IMG/VR virus record: IMGVR_UViG_3300025889_000244 | Span: 1-42,232 of that record | Length of the DNA: 42,232 nucleotides | Direction: 5' to 3' (one strand) | From: a virus | Part shown: positions 31,209 to 39,570 of the stretch, in pieces | How the letters are laid out: each line of letters starts with the position of its first letter | Position numbering within the stretch: the stretch's first letter is position 1 | Made by a program: the position numbers and the translations under genes | Notes under the pieces: model-generated | What the model was told of the DNA's origin: nothing | The model's input: only the letters and a program-made list of their open reading frames with translations | Databases searched by the model: none

Positions 31209-31370
31209 TTAATCCTCTGGAGGTACGAGTTCTGACAGTACAAAGAATATCACGGAAGCAATAGATATGCCGATTGCGATGTCTCTTGTTTGCCCCGACA
31301 ACGTGATAATCACCAGCAGCAGACCTCCAGCCATTATGAGAGCTTCTAACAGGGTTCTCAGATGTTTCAT
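31209..31370 (-). CDS. Small two-helix membrane protein, 53 aa
   Basis: MKHLRTLLEALIMAGGLLLV begins the first membrane helix, and IAIGISIASVIFFVLSELV is the second; ends PPED. It overlaps the Thr-rich secreted protein stop as ATGA. A holin or antiholin is likely from context, completing a set of three. Confidence 0.65.
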   Translation of the reverse strand: MKHLRTLLEALIMAGGLLLVIITLSGQTRDIAIGISIASVIFFVLSELVPPED

Positions 31371-32422
31371 TTGAGTCTCCTGCGGGACATCACGGTCGGG
31401 ACACTTCCTATTATGACAGATGCGGCGGTCACTGTGCGACGAGTAGCGACATCAACGGTTGAACCAGCAGGCACATAGTCATCATATCCGGGGGTGGAAT
31501 AGATATTTACTTGTTCCTCGAAAACTTGTTTCTCTGCCACGGGTGCGTCATTTGGTGGCGGTGGCGGGTTTGCAACTGTTGTGGGGACAGTCGTGGTGGG
31601 CTGTGTGGTGGTGGATGCAACCGTCGTCGTGCTTGATGTAGTCGTAGATGGCGAAGAAGTCGTCGTGGGCGCAACTGTTGTCGTCGTGGTCGTCGAAGTT
31701 GTGGTTACTGCGACTGTTGTGCTTGTCGTACTTGTAGTCGGCGGGATAGTTGAAGTCGTCGAGGTAGGCGCGACCGTTGTTGTCGATGATGATGTTGTCG
31801 TCGGTGACAACGTAGTAGTCGGCGGGATCGTGGTGGTGGTGACGGCGGTGGTTGTCGTCGTAGAGGAAGGGACAGTTGTCGGTGCCGGTGCAGGAACCGA
31901 GGTGGTGGTTGTCGTGGTAGAAGGCCATGTCGTTGTCGTCGTACTAGATGTAGTGGTCGTCGTGCTTGTCGTTGTAGTGGTGGTACTAGATGTAGTAGTT
32001 GTAGACAAGTTTATCTCAGACAACAGCTCGTACGTTCCGTCACCCCACTCAGGGGTATTTCCAAGCCCCAACTGCTCAGGGTAATAGCCTGCCCGCAGAC
32101 GGTAATCACCAGCGTCCAACGTCACATACAGTTTCGCTGACACACACTGGTCTTGATCGTTGAAGTTGCCGTCGTCGTCGTATGCGATCAGCGTGTCTTT
32201 GCCGTCATACAGCCACAGATACGGGTCAACAGTCGCAGACTCACAGGGCTGATTGCTGTTGCCGTAAATCACGACAAGACTCTGCTCGTCAACAGTGAAA
32301 AAGATGTCCGTTTCTTCAGTGATTGTCACCGAGTCCGCAAACGCAGACAACGGAGCGAACACAGCGACGACAAACAATGAAGCCAGAGCAAGCTGGCTGC
32401 AAGTAAGAAGGCCACGGCGCAC
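31367..32422 (-). CDS. Secreted Thr-rich (mucin-like) surface protein, 351 aa
   Basis: The start was set at the GTG two bases after the endolysin stop, giving a signal peptide RRGLLTCSQLALASLFVVAV...SAFA (cleavage near residue 30). A beta-rich domain (30-140) with DPYLWLYDGKDTLIAYDDDG, resembling a bacterial pre-peptidase C-terminal domain, follows. Then come about 135 residues of nearly pure Thr/Ser/Pro, a Pro/Asn hinge, and a C-terminal hydrophobic stretch with MSRRRLK at the end, probably a membrane anchor. Perhaps displayed on infected cells or part of wall disruption. A TTG-started longer form is possible. Confidence 0.6.
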   Translation of the reverse strand: MRRGLLTCSQLALASLFVVAVFAPLSAFADSVTITEETDIFFTVDEQSLVVIYGNSNQPCESATVDPYLWLYDGKDTLIAYDDDGNFNDQDQCVSAKLYVTLDAGDYRLRAGYYPEQLGLGNTPEWGDGTYELLSEINLSTTTTSSTTTTTTSTTTTTSSTTTTTWPSTTTTTTSVPAPAPTTVPSSTTTTTAVTTTTIPPTTTLSPTTTSSSTTTVAPTSTTSTIPPTTSTTSTTVAVTTTSTTTTTTVAPTTTSSPSTTTSSTTTVASTTTQPTTTVPTTVANPPPPPNDAPVAEKQVFEEQVNIYSTPGYDDYVPAGSTVDVATRRTVTAASVIIGSVPTVMSRRRLK

Positions 32423-32424
32423 CG

Positions 32425-33150
32425 TCAGCCAAACATGCAACCCCAAGTTTTAGGACCAACGATCCCGTCACTTGGACCGCAACATGCGGTGTTGTCAGCC
32501 TGCCATGCTTTCACAGACTTCTCTGTTTTAGAGCCGAAGTCGCCGTCTGGTGTGGCACCGACCTTTTCTTGTACCAGTTTCACGTCGTCACCCTTTGAGC
32601 CTTTACGCAACGACTTACCAGGATACGCAGGAGCAGCCTTCTTCTTCGCAGCTGGTTTACGGGCAGGCTTCTTGTTGCCCAACAGTTCAGCCATCTTCTG
32701 CTCGTAATAAGCGGCATCCTGACAATACCTTGTTCCGACCTCTATATGTACCCAATCACCGCCAGGTGAACCAGCGAACGCCTTCTTTGGATAATTTTTC
32801 CAAGCGGCACGGTCACATTTCCAGCCCCGACCCCACGGTTTCGGGTAATAGTCAAACACGGCTTGAATGTCCAACACGTCAGCGTTCTCTACGAGGAAGT
32901 CCATCATGCGGACAGCATCCTCATATTTCCCGGAACCCTTGTACGGTGCGCCACGCCAAGAAAGGTCACAGGCTCTGCCCGTATTATGAACACTAGGGGT
33001 GCTTTTCCCTCTTTTGTTTCTCGGTTTCGCAGACCAGCTTCCGTTATTCCATAAGCCGAATTCGGCTTCGAGTAGGTCTACGAGTTTTTCGAGTCCGGGC
33101 ATTTTGCGTTTTGCGCCCTTGTCGTATCCGATGTATCTACGTTTCGCCAT
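32425..33150 (-). CDS. Endolysin: M15-type peptidase plus peptidoglycan-binding domain
   Basis: A 241-aa protein. The N-terminal zinc peptidase has SVHNTGRACDLS (H55, D62) and WVHIEV (H135), matching the SxHxxGxAxD ... WxHxE ligands of VanY/M15 D,D-peptidases. A Lys/Ala/Pro linker (158-175) is followed by a peptidoglycan-binding domain (178-238: LRKGSKGDDVKLVQEKVG...DGDFGSKTEKSVKAWQ). There is no signal peptide, so a holin is needed. It overlaps the collar fibre by one base. Confidence 0.85.
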   Translation of the reverse strand: MAKRRYIGYDKGAKRKMPGLEKLVDLLEAEFGLWNNGSWSAKPRNKRGKSTPSVHNTGRACDLSWRGAPYKGSGKYEDAVRMMDFLVENADVLDIQAVFDYYPKPWGRGWKCDRAAWKNYPKKAFAGSPGGDWVHIEVGTRYCQDAAYYEQKMAELLGNKKPARKPAAKKKAAPAYPGKSLRKGSKGDDVKLVQEKVGATPDGDFGSKTEKSVKAWQADNTACCGPSDGIVGPKTWGCMFG

Positions 33151-34382
33151 TAGTGTGCCTTTATTTGGAAGTTGACTGCGAGGTGTGCGTTGGTGACATC
33201 GAGTGCGCTGTTAGCGAAACCACCGTTACCTGACGATCCGCTGTGATTTGTCACCCCACCGGAAACGGTGATTGTTGGGTCGGTTGATGTGGCAGAACCA
33301 GAAGCGGTGTGGCTGTGTGACGAAACGTTTGCGACAGCCATACCGAAATCAGAAGCAGAATAATAACTAGCGATGTTTGTGTCGGTAGCGATGTAATCAG
33401 TGGTGTTGTAATTTTCCGTGTTGTACACAAACAGTGTTGTGTTGGAATTGACTGTCACTGAAATTGTGTGCGAGTGCGCCGCTTGATCCGCTGTAATTGT
33501 GTGAGCGTGGCCGTGATTAATCGTGTGCGTGTGCGTAGGAAGATTCGCCTCAGCAATCGTCTTACTATTCGCACCACCAGTCGCACCCAACGTCGTCGTA
33601 GACTGACCAAACAACATCTTGTTCGCCATATTCGGCAATACAAGACTAGAACCAGACTGCCAAGACACAGGAACAACAGCCCACAACGCAGGATACGTTG
33701 TCTCAGCAGATGCAACTGTTGAACCATCCAACAACAGCCAGCCAGTATCAGCAGACGACTTAATAGTCGCAGCAATCGTACCCGCAGGCAACAACTTGCT
33801 CACAACAGCAGAATCCAACTTGGCTTCAGTCACCGCATTAGCAGCCAACTCCGCTGCGTTAACAGCACCATTAGCAATCTTTGCGTTCGTCACCGCATCC
33901 GTAGCAAGATTCGCAGTACCAACCTGACCCCACGCCAAACCAGACGACGCAGAAGCATCAGCAATCAACACCGTGTCATCAGAACCAACCGCCAAACGAG
34001 CAAACGTAGACGCACCATGCGAAACAATGTCACCCTTTGCTTCCCACATCGAAGCCAACTCGTTCGCCTCATCAGCATCCACAGCAGTAAACACCGGGTA
34101 CACCGTCGCACCAGAATCATGCGACACCGCAGAAGTACCATCCAAACCACGAACAGCATCAGACGAAATGTTTAACGTCGTATCACCCGTGTTTGTTCGA
34201 GAAACCAGCACCTTCTCTTCAGAAGCAGTACCAGGCGACAACACAACATAAAACGGATCAGCACCATACGGCCAATTCGTAGCCGCAGACACCGTGAACG
34301 TCGTCGTACCAGAAGCAGCAATCGCTGAACTGGTCGTCGTAGAAACCGAAGCCCCTGTATACGATCTGCGTGTCTTAGCCAT
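33150..34382 (-). CDS. Tail fibre with phage tail-collar domain, 410 aa
   Basis: N-terminal beta domain (1-110). Ala/Asn-rich helical region with VTNAKIANGAVNAAELAANAV (about 165-190), typical of fibre shafts. Then the collar domain GWLLLDGSTVASAETTYPALW ... VLPNMANKMLFGQ (about 215-260) and a His-rich THTHTINHGHAHTI segment that in related fibres binds metal ions. Probably a second adsorption structure, distinct from the variable array. Confidence 0.75.
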   Translation of the reverse strand: MAKTRRSYTGASVSTTTSSAIAASGTTTFTVSAATNWPYGADPFYVVLSPGTASEEKVLVSRTNTGDTTLNISSDAVRGLDGTSAVSHDSGATVYPVFTAVDADEANELASMWEAKGDIVSHGASTFARLAVGSDDTVLIADASASSGLAWGQVGTANLATDAVTNAKIANGAVNAAELAANAVTEAKLDSAVVSKLLPAGTIAATIKSSADTGWLLLDGSTVASAETTYPALWAVVPVSWQSGSSLVLPNMANKMLFGQSTTTLGATGGANSKTIAEANLPTHTHTINHGHAHTITADQAAHSHTISVTVNSNTTLFVYNTENYNTTDYIATDTNIASYYSASDFGMAVANVSSHSHTASGSATSTDPTITVSGGVTNHSGSSGNGGFANSALDVTNAHLAVNFQIKAH

Positions 34383-34384
34383 AG

Positions 34385-36232
34385 TTACTCCACAAGCGAC
34401 CGCAACGTCACCGTCGCAGTCCCATCAAAAATATAGTCGTCGTTAGGTTGATCGACAGGAACCCATTCTACACTCTCAACAATAGTTTTGTAGACTGACG
34501 TGCCTGTCTGGTACTGGATAACACGAGGATTATGAATAAGATCCCGCAGCTTGTTCAACTCAAACTCAACATCCACGTTGTATTCCCGGTTGAAACGGTT
34601 GATGCGTTGATGCAACAACACCGGCACCTGGAACAACTCGGAACGCGACGGGGAAGGCACAGCTCTAGCCTGCCAACGTACCAACACGGGACCCTCTGAC
34701 GGTGTAACGCTGTCACGGTTTAATGTCACTTTGAATTTGGCTTGACGGTATTGGGTGTCTGGTCCGGTCAGCGTGGTGAGTGTACCGCCCTGCACGTTTG
34801 CTGTACCTAACCGTTGATAGTTGCCGCCGTTATAGGCGTAATCCACGTCAATACTGCCGTTCAACTCCTCATATTCAAGGTCAAAGAACGCCAAAAACTT
34901 CGGATCAGGAATACCCCAACGCCAAGTACCAGTCTCACAGTAACCGGAAGCCATCAGGTTCGCTGTGTCTTCAACCACAACACCAACACCCGACACCGTG
35001 AACACCCGCTTCGAGTCAAACGTGGCAACACTTTGCACGTCGCCCTGACCTTCATACATCAGGTCGGGAGCTGAGGCAGGGACGTTCACGTCAACATAAT
35101 GTGACAGGTCGATACGGCCTAAGCCGGTGAAATCTGCGGTGTAGTCGGTGACTCCAATCCAAACGTATTGTTGGTAGCCGTCGGCACACAGGATAGGGTT
35201 TGTTCCTGCGATGGTTTGTCCGAGGACTAGGTTGGCGTCGGCGTCTGCGGTGGCGTATCGTAATCCTTCGTTGGTGCCGATGAGGACGTAGCCCAGGTAG
35301 CCGGACAGGCTGTAGATGCGTTCTCCGACTGGAAGTTCTGCGGCGACGACCGGTGTGTCTAGGGTGCCGTCTGATTGGATCGTCACCTTGTAAATCAACG
35401 ACTTTTCGCCAGAACGACCAGCGCAATAGATCGCGTTCTGACCGGCAGCGAAATCAACCCAACGTAAATTGGCGTCGGTATGAGTGTAGAAAGCCGAAGG
35501 ATTCGGTGACGTTGGGTCAACATACATTTCGCTTGACCCGTTATTAGCAACGAACAGTCGGCCCTTCACATACTTGAGCGCACCGAACTCTGGGCCGTAC
35601 GAAACCGTGCTGAGAGAATGCGTTGACCCGTCAATCTTACGCAACCCTTGCGTGCTGCCTGTACCAGCAACAGTTATGTAAGCATCTGAACCGGTTGAGT
35701 CCATGTCACGGATCGTGCCCGTACCAGAAATCGTTGTCCAAGTAGGTGACGTAGCATACGGATCAGTCGTGTACTTCACATTTGAGCCATCCGTACACCA
35801 CAGCTCGTCACCAACAACAGCCAAAAACAGATTCGTGCCAGACGTAGACAACGACACCTTCACATCGTTCAACAACGTGAGTTCGCCCTCAGTCCAAACA
35901 TCCACACCCAACGAAGCCTCAAACCGTTCAACATTACTGTCAGGCAAATCCCCATACTTCTGATTGAAACCGAAATGCCAAGACGTTTGACCACGCCTCC
36001 ACAACCCCTGCGGGTTAATCGCAGCCTCACCAGGAATATCAGACTGGTCAACCGAATCCCTCAACCGTGCCTCAAACGTGCGGGCATACCGGCCAGACGC
36101 AGTGTCCAGCATGTACGGACGGCCATCAATCGCCACCGGAAAAATGTGTGGCACCAAATCAGAGGCACCAGAAATACCTGTGTAAAACGCTGGGCCACCC
36201 GTGAACGGCGTGGTGTAAGTAATCAGCGACAT
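34385..36232 (-). CDS. Tail protein, beta-propeller-like, 615 aa (tail nozzle candidate)
   Basis: Repeated beta-blade segments such as LFLAVVGDELWCTDGSNVKY, LFVANNGSSEMYVDP and GYVLIGTNEGLRYATADAD indicate a propeller across about residues 110-420. A C-terminal beta region contains RWQARAVPSPSRSELFQVPV. Adjacent to the adaptor gene and of the right size, it resembles tail tubular protein B (nozzle) of podoviruses in place, though sequence homology is not shown. Confidence 0.6.
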   Translation of the reverse strand: MSLITYTTPFTGGPAFYTGISGASDLVPHIFPVAIDGRPYMLDTASGRYARTFEARLRDSVDQSDIPGEAAINPQGLWRRGQTSWHFGFNQKYGDLPDSNVERFEASLGVDVWTEGELTLLNDVKVSLSTSGTNLFLAVVGDELWCTDGSNVKYTTDPYATSPTWTTISGTGTIRDMDSTGSDAYITVAGTGSTQGLRKIDGSTHSLSTVSYGPEFGALKYVKGRLFVANNGSSEMYVDPTSPNPSAFYTHTDANLRWVDFAAGQNAIYCAGRSGEKSLIYKVTIQSDGTLDTPVVAAELPVGERIYSLSGYLGYVLIGTNEGLRYATADADANLVLGQTIAGTNPILCADGYQQYVWIGVTDYTADFTGLGRIDLSHYVDVNVPASAPDLMYEGQGDVQSVATFDSKRVFTVSGVGVVVEDTANLMASGYCETGTWRWGIPDPKFLAFFDLEYEELNGSIDVDYAYNGGNYQRLGTANVQGGTLTTLTGPDTQYRQAKFKVTLNRDSVTPSEGPVLVRWQARAVPSPSRSELFQVPVLLHQRINRFNREYNVDVEFELNKLRDLIHNPRVIQYQTGTSVYKTIVESVEWVPVDQPNDDYIFDGTATVTLRSLVE

Positions 36233-36238
36233 CGCCGC

Positions 36239-37120
36239 CTACTTTCGGATACGCAAAGGATACTGACGGTTCAAACGTGCAGCTTCAGCCATCACACGGT
36301 CACGACGCAAACGCTGTAGTTGCAGCATCGAGTTCGCTACAGCACCAGACGGCACTTCTTCAGCTCGACGGGTATCGCCCTGTGATTCAGTGAAGTTGCG
36401 TTTCACTTCACGGCCAGCCATCAAACGCATCTGTGTGCCTAACGCCAGCACATCATCCAGATAGTCGGAACCGCCAACATCGGCAACGGTGTCGGACTCT
36501 GCGCTGAACGAACCGTACGGTGCTCGGTACACGACACGGATGGTTCCTGACCGGACATACGAATCGAACGCTAACGCGAACCCTGACGCAAAATCTGAGG
36601 TTGGCATATCAGACAGCAAACGCACATCACGAATAATTGGGTAGTCGTCAGACAGGTAACGGTATCGGACATCAATCAGGTTTTGGATGTCGGTCGCACC
36701 AGTAATGTTCACCATCCGGTCGCTACCATTGTAAGCAATATCAACAGTTTTAACTTGGAACAGACCGTTCAACGGTGACGACAAATCTGCTAGGTCAGCG
36801 TTCAACTGTTGCAACACCCGTGAACGAGGGAACCGTGGGTTCACCGTCGTAATGTCGTTAGCGTCATGGGATGCTGCGGTGGTGCCGTTGAAGCCACGTT
36901 CCACTACAGCAGATTTAGCGGACGAGTTCGTTGTCCACACATAGAACTGTTCGGAACCGATCTCAAACACGGAACCTTCACGCAAACCTGACAGCGGGTA
37001 GGTGAACGTCAACGTGGTTGCGGACGCGTCAACACCTGTCGCAAGTTTGTTGCGTTCCTCTACCGTTCCTGCCAGCAGTTCGCCAGCAACACGGTCAATA
37101 AGTTGACCTGCTGTAGTCAC
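36239..37120 (-). CDS. Head-tail adaptor / tail tubular protein A-like, 293 aa
   Basis: GQLIDRVAGELL at the N-terminus, then FPRSRVLQQLNADLADLSSP and a C-terminal LDDVLALGTQMRLMAGREVKRN helical bundle. Such N- and C-terminal helices around a beta insert are seen in podovirus adaptors. GTG start overlapping the upstream small gene as GTGA. It precedes the propeller protein, as adaptor precedes nozzle in T7. Confidence 0.6.
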   Translation of the reverse strand: MTTAGQLIDRVAGELLAGTVEERNKLATGVDASATTLTFTYPLSGLREGSVFEIGSEQFYVWTTNSSAKSAVVERGFNGTTAASHDANDITTVNPRFPRSRVLQQLNADLADLSSPLNGLFQVKTVDIAYNGSDRMVNITGATDIQNLIDVRYRYLSDDYPIIRDVRLLSDMPTSDFASGFALAFDSYVRSGTIRVVYRAPYGSFSAESDTVADVGGSDYLDDVLALGTQMRLMAGREVKRNFTESQGDTRRAEEVPSGAVANSMLQLQRLRRDRVMAEAARLNRQYPLRIRK

Positions 37121-37221
37121 TTCTTCTTCTTACCCGAACCTTTATGTGCCGAATCTTTCATCAACTTCCCGTTCGGCATGTAATGGTAGCCAGCAGGAGC
37201 CTTCTTCTTTTTCATCGGCAT
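37117..37221 (-). CDS. Lys-rich mini-protein, 34 aa
   Basis: MPMKKKKAPAGYHYMPNGKL then MKDSAHKGSGKKKK. Poly-Lys at both ends. It overlaps the next gene as GTGA and the previous by one base (TGATG). One of four small basic genes in tandem. Possibly a DNA-condensing virion protein. Confidence 0.65.
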   Translation of the reverse strand: MPMKKKKAPAGYHYMPNGKLMKDSAHKGSGKKKK

Positions 37222-37355
37222 CAGCGTTTCTTGCCCTTCTTCACTTTTGATTCTGCCGTAGACAAGGCAGGACCAAACGACTTGGAACCAGGACCGTTTG
37301 ACTGAGCGGACTTTCCGCCCTTCTTCTTCATGTAAACGCCACCGTAATGTGCCAT
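37221..37355 (-). CDS. Lys/Gly/Ser-rich mini-protein, 44 aa
   Basis: MAHYGGVYMKKKGGKSAQSN start, KVKKGKKR end; about a quarter Lys. Second to last of the basic cluster. Function unknown. Confidence 0.65.
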   Translation of the reverse strand: MAHYGGVYMKKKGGKSAQSNGPGSKSFGPALSTAESKVKKGKKR

Positions 37356-37356
37356 G

Positions 37357-37518
37357 TCACTTCTTCTTTCTTGATGCCCAAGCATTATCAACTAGATTCG
37401 GATACGGACGGCCAGCTCTCGCAGCACGGGCTTTCGCTGCTTTCTTCTGGACATCAGACAAACCCTTTGACTTTTTGACAGGGCTTGGCTTATCCCAAAA
37501 CGCTTTTTTCGCTACCAT
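37357..37518 (-). CDS. Basic protein, 53 aa
   Basis: MVAKKAFWDKPSPVKKSKGL then SDVQKKAAKARAARAGRPYP and NLVDNAWASRKKK. The S.xQKKAAKARAxxAGRPYPNLVDN layout is a small basic protein type I recall from other phages. It overlaps the 85-aa gene by 7 bases. Confidence 0.7.
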   Translation of the reverse strand: MVAKKAFWDKPSPVKKSKGLSDVQKKAAKARAARAGRPYPNLVDNAWASRKKK

Positions 37519-37769
37519 GCTTTGCAGCTCCAATAGCGTGCCTTTGTTTTAGGACCCGGACTACCGCAGTTGTGGCGTGCATCAAACGACTTTTTACGGG
37601 CAGGATCTTGCTTCTTGATCTTCATGTTCGGATCACCAAACATAACTTTCTTAACCCGTGAACCGTCCTTCACATACACGACAGACTTCTTACGGCCATA
37701 ACCAGGTTCACCCTTACGGATACGACGAGGAGAATCCAACTCCACGTTCTTGCCCTGATACACAGCCAT
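37512..37769 (-). CDS. Basic phage structural-type protein, 85 aa
   Basis: MAVYQGKNVELDSPRRIRKG start, YGRKKSVVYVKDGSRVKKVMFGDPNM middle, and a conserved FDARHNCGSPGPKTKARYWSCKAW end. The tail motif occurs in many marine and freshwater phages next to structural genes; function not established. A TACAAT -10-like box ends 7 bases before the ATG. Confidence 0.7.
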   Translation of the reverse strand: MAVYQGKNVELDSPRRIRKGEPGYGRKKSVVYVKDGSRVKKVMFGDPNMKIKKQDPARKKSFDARHNCGSPGPKTKARYWSCKAW

Positions 37770-37781
37770 GCGCTAATTGTA

Positions 37782-38054
37782 CTACAGAATGCCAGTCTCT
37801 ACCTGCGAGCGGTGGGTAGCTTTCTGCTCGATTTCCCTCGCCCCATCAATTTTGGCTGGTTGCAAACCGTCCTGTTTGAGCCGCTTATAGGCATCCATGT
37901 CTTTAGACCATTGACGTTCTGTGGCTTCAATACGATTATTTTCGATCTTTCGGGACGGCATTGATGACGCTGCGAACGAAACGCCCGCAATCCGACAGCC
38001 GAAACAGCCTTCAATATCAAGCGTTGGATGTACTTCACGATGTTTCATAGTCAC
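37782..38054 (-). CDS. Hypothetical protein with CxxC, 90 aa
   Basis: HPTLDIEGCFGCRIAGVSFAASSMPSRK is the recognisable part, seen in small proteins of many actinophages. The rest is a charged helix (EATERQWSKDMDAYKRLKQDG). GTG start overlapping the upstream stop (GTGA); ATG two codons later is an alternative. Confidence 0.65.
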   Translation of the reverse strand: MTMKHREVHPTLDIEGCFGCRIAGVSFAASSMPSRKIENNRIEATERQWSKDMDAYKRLKQDGLQPAKIDGAREIEQKATHRSQVETGIL

Positions 38055-38338
38055 GAAATATAGTCGCCGTAACCCGCAGCAGTAAGACTTGCCGCTTCGG
38101 TAGCGGAAACTTCATGGTCGTGACCCCCTTGATAGGTGTGGATAACTGTTGACATATCTGACGGTTCTGATTCTACATAGGTGCCGTCATCAAGTTTGTA
38201 GATGTTTCGTCCACGGGGGTTTGGCCGGTAGTGCTGTAGGAATCTGAACGCTAACCGTTGTTCTTCGTTCCACGGGATGTCCACATCAAAATCTGAGAAG
38301 TGGTGAAGGTTGTCGGTGGGTGGTGTGAATGTTGCCAT
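38051..38338 (-). CDS. Tail-associated protein, 95 aa, paralogue of the 358-aa fibre C-terminus
   Basis: Start at MATFTPPTDNLHHFSDFDVD, overlapping the fibre stop by one base. RNIYKLDDGTYVESEPSDMS ... HTYQGGHDHEVSATEAASLTAAGYGDYIS parallels NVYKLSDGTYTSIDP ... IYFGSHENFVTAEEKADLVAAGYDVT at the end of the upstream fibre. It is therefore a freestanding copy of that end domain, perhaps exchanging with it in the virion. Confidence 0.7.
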   Translation of the reverse strand: MATFTPPTDNLHHFSDFDVDIPWNEEQRLAFRFLQHYRPNPRGRNIYKLDDGTYVESEPSDMSTVIHTYQGGHDHEVSATEAASLTAAGYGDYIS

Positions 38339-39414
38339 CAGGTCACATCGTATCCTGCTGCTACTAGGTCTGCTTTTTCTTCTGCGGTCACAAAGTTTTC
38401 GTGTGAACCGAAATAGATTTTGACGACGGCGTTGTCGTTGCGTGGATCTATTGAGGTGTAGGTTCCGTCGCTGAGTTTGTAGACGTTGAGTCGGCGTTCG
38501 CCGGGGGTGAGCCGTGAGAACAGCCGGTTTGCTGGGGTTGCGGAATGGTAGTTTGCCCACGGGAAGTCTGCTTCGACGGGTGGCCGGAAGATGAAGCTCT
38601 TTGTCCAGGTGGCTGGGATGTCTGCTCCGTTGCCTGTGTTGCTGGCTGTCCGTGGGGCGATGTGTAGTCCGGTTGCTGTGCCGTCTGATGTGTTTGTTCC
38701 GGTGGCTGTGCGTGGGGCGATGTGTAGTCCGCTGGCGGTTTGGGTGCTGTCACCTGCACCTGTGGCGGTGCGAAGCACGATACGCAGACCGTTAGCGGTT
38801 GAGGTTCCTGCCCCTGTCGCGCTGCCTGTAGCGAATGTGGTGCGTACCTGTACAACAGCAGAGGTTCCGTCACCTTCGCCTGTTGCTGTTCGGGGTGCGA
38901 TGTGGAGTCCGGTTGCGCTGTCTCCGGTGGTTGCGCCTCCGCTGCCGTATGCGGTGCGTAATAGTTTGTGCAGGATGGCGTTGTTGGATGTGCCTGTTCC
39001 GTTGCCTGTGGCGGTGCGTGGCGCGATGTGGAGGCCGGTTGTGATGGAGGTTCCTGTGCCGTCGCTGGTTGCTGTGCGTGGCGCGACGTGTAAACCTGTT
39101 GCTGTTGAGGTGCCGGTGCCGTCACCTGTGGCGGTGCGGAACGCGATGCGGACACCTATGGTTGTGGAGCTGCCGGTGCCGGTGCCGGTTGCTGTGGTGT
39201 CGAGTGTGCGTGACCCGTTGTAGCCGGTGGTGTTTGTTGAATAGGTGAGGGCTGTGGATGCGTAGCCTTGTGCGACGTTGGCGGTGGTGCCTTCGTAGGT
39301 GAGTTGTTCCCGGTCGTATAGGTAGTCGGGGTTGTCGTAGTCTTGTTCTACGGTGTTTCCGGCGTACGTTATGTGTTCTTCGTAGTCGGTGGAGGATTCG
39401 TACAGCCGACTCAT
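38338..39414 (-). CDS. Repeat-rich tail fibre protein, 358 aa (complete copy)
   Basis: N-terminus MSRLYESSTDYEEHITYAGN. From about residue 70 to 260 there are roughly ten imperfect copies of a 19-20-residue unit built on GLHIAPRTATGDGTGTS. This pattern is used in minor tail proteins of actinophages. The C-terminal domain (about 270-358) holds the YKLSDGTY and ADLVAAGYD motifs shared with the 95-aa gene. Likely a long fibre shaft with a terminal knob. Confidence 0.75.
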   Translation of the reverse strand: MSRLYESSTDYEEHITYAGNTVEQDYDNPDYLYDREQLTYEGTTANVAQGYASTALTYSTNTTGYNGSRTLDTTATGTGTGSSTTIGVRIAFRTATGDGTGTSTATGLHVAPRTATSDGTGTSITTGLHIAPRTATGNGTGTSNNAILHKLLRTAYGSGGATTGDSATGLHIAPRTATGEGDGTSAVVQVRTTFATGSATGAGTSTANGLRIVLRTATGAGDSTQTASGLHIAPRTATGTNTSDGTATGLHIAPRTASNTGNGADIPATWTKSFIFRPPVEADFPWANYHSATPANRLFSRLTPGERRLNVYKLSDGTYTSIDPRNDNAVVKIYFGSHENFVTAEEKADLVAAGYDVT

Positions 39415-39417
39415 CGG

Positions 39418-39570
39418 TTACACTTCTTCGGGTTTTTCGGTGCCTACCTGTTGCTCAATCCACGCTGACCATTCTTCGGTAGACATGACAGTAACGGTGT
39501 CGTCAACCTGTACGTTGACCGTGCCGTCAGGGTGTAGTTCTTCTAATTCTTGTCTAGTCCACTCAGCCAT
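39418..39570 (-). CDS. Small fibre-partner protein, 50 aa (allele 2, third module)
   Basis: Starts MAEWTRQELEELHPDGTVNV and ends GTEKPEEV. It overlaps the fibre gene 39563-40240 by 8 bases; in allele 1 the two are 5 bases apart. Same VDDTVTVMS and EEWSAWIEQQ core as the other copies. Confidence 0.75.
   Translation of the reverse strand: MAEWTRQELEELHPDGTVNVQVDDTVTVMSTEEWSAWIEQQVGTEKPEEV

Noticed and set aside
31581-32084. Val-rich plus-strand frame
   Set aside because: Exact antisense shadow of the Thr-repeat region of the secreted protein (ACN codons read as NGT).
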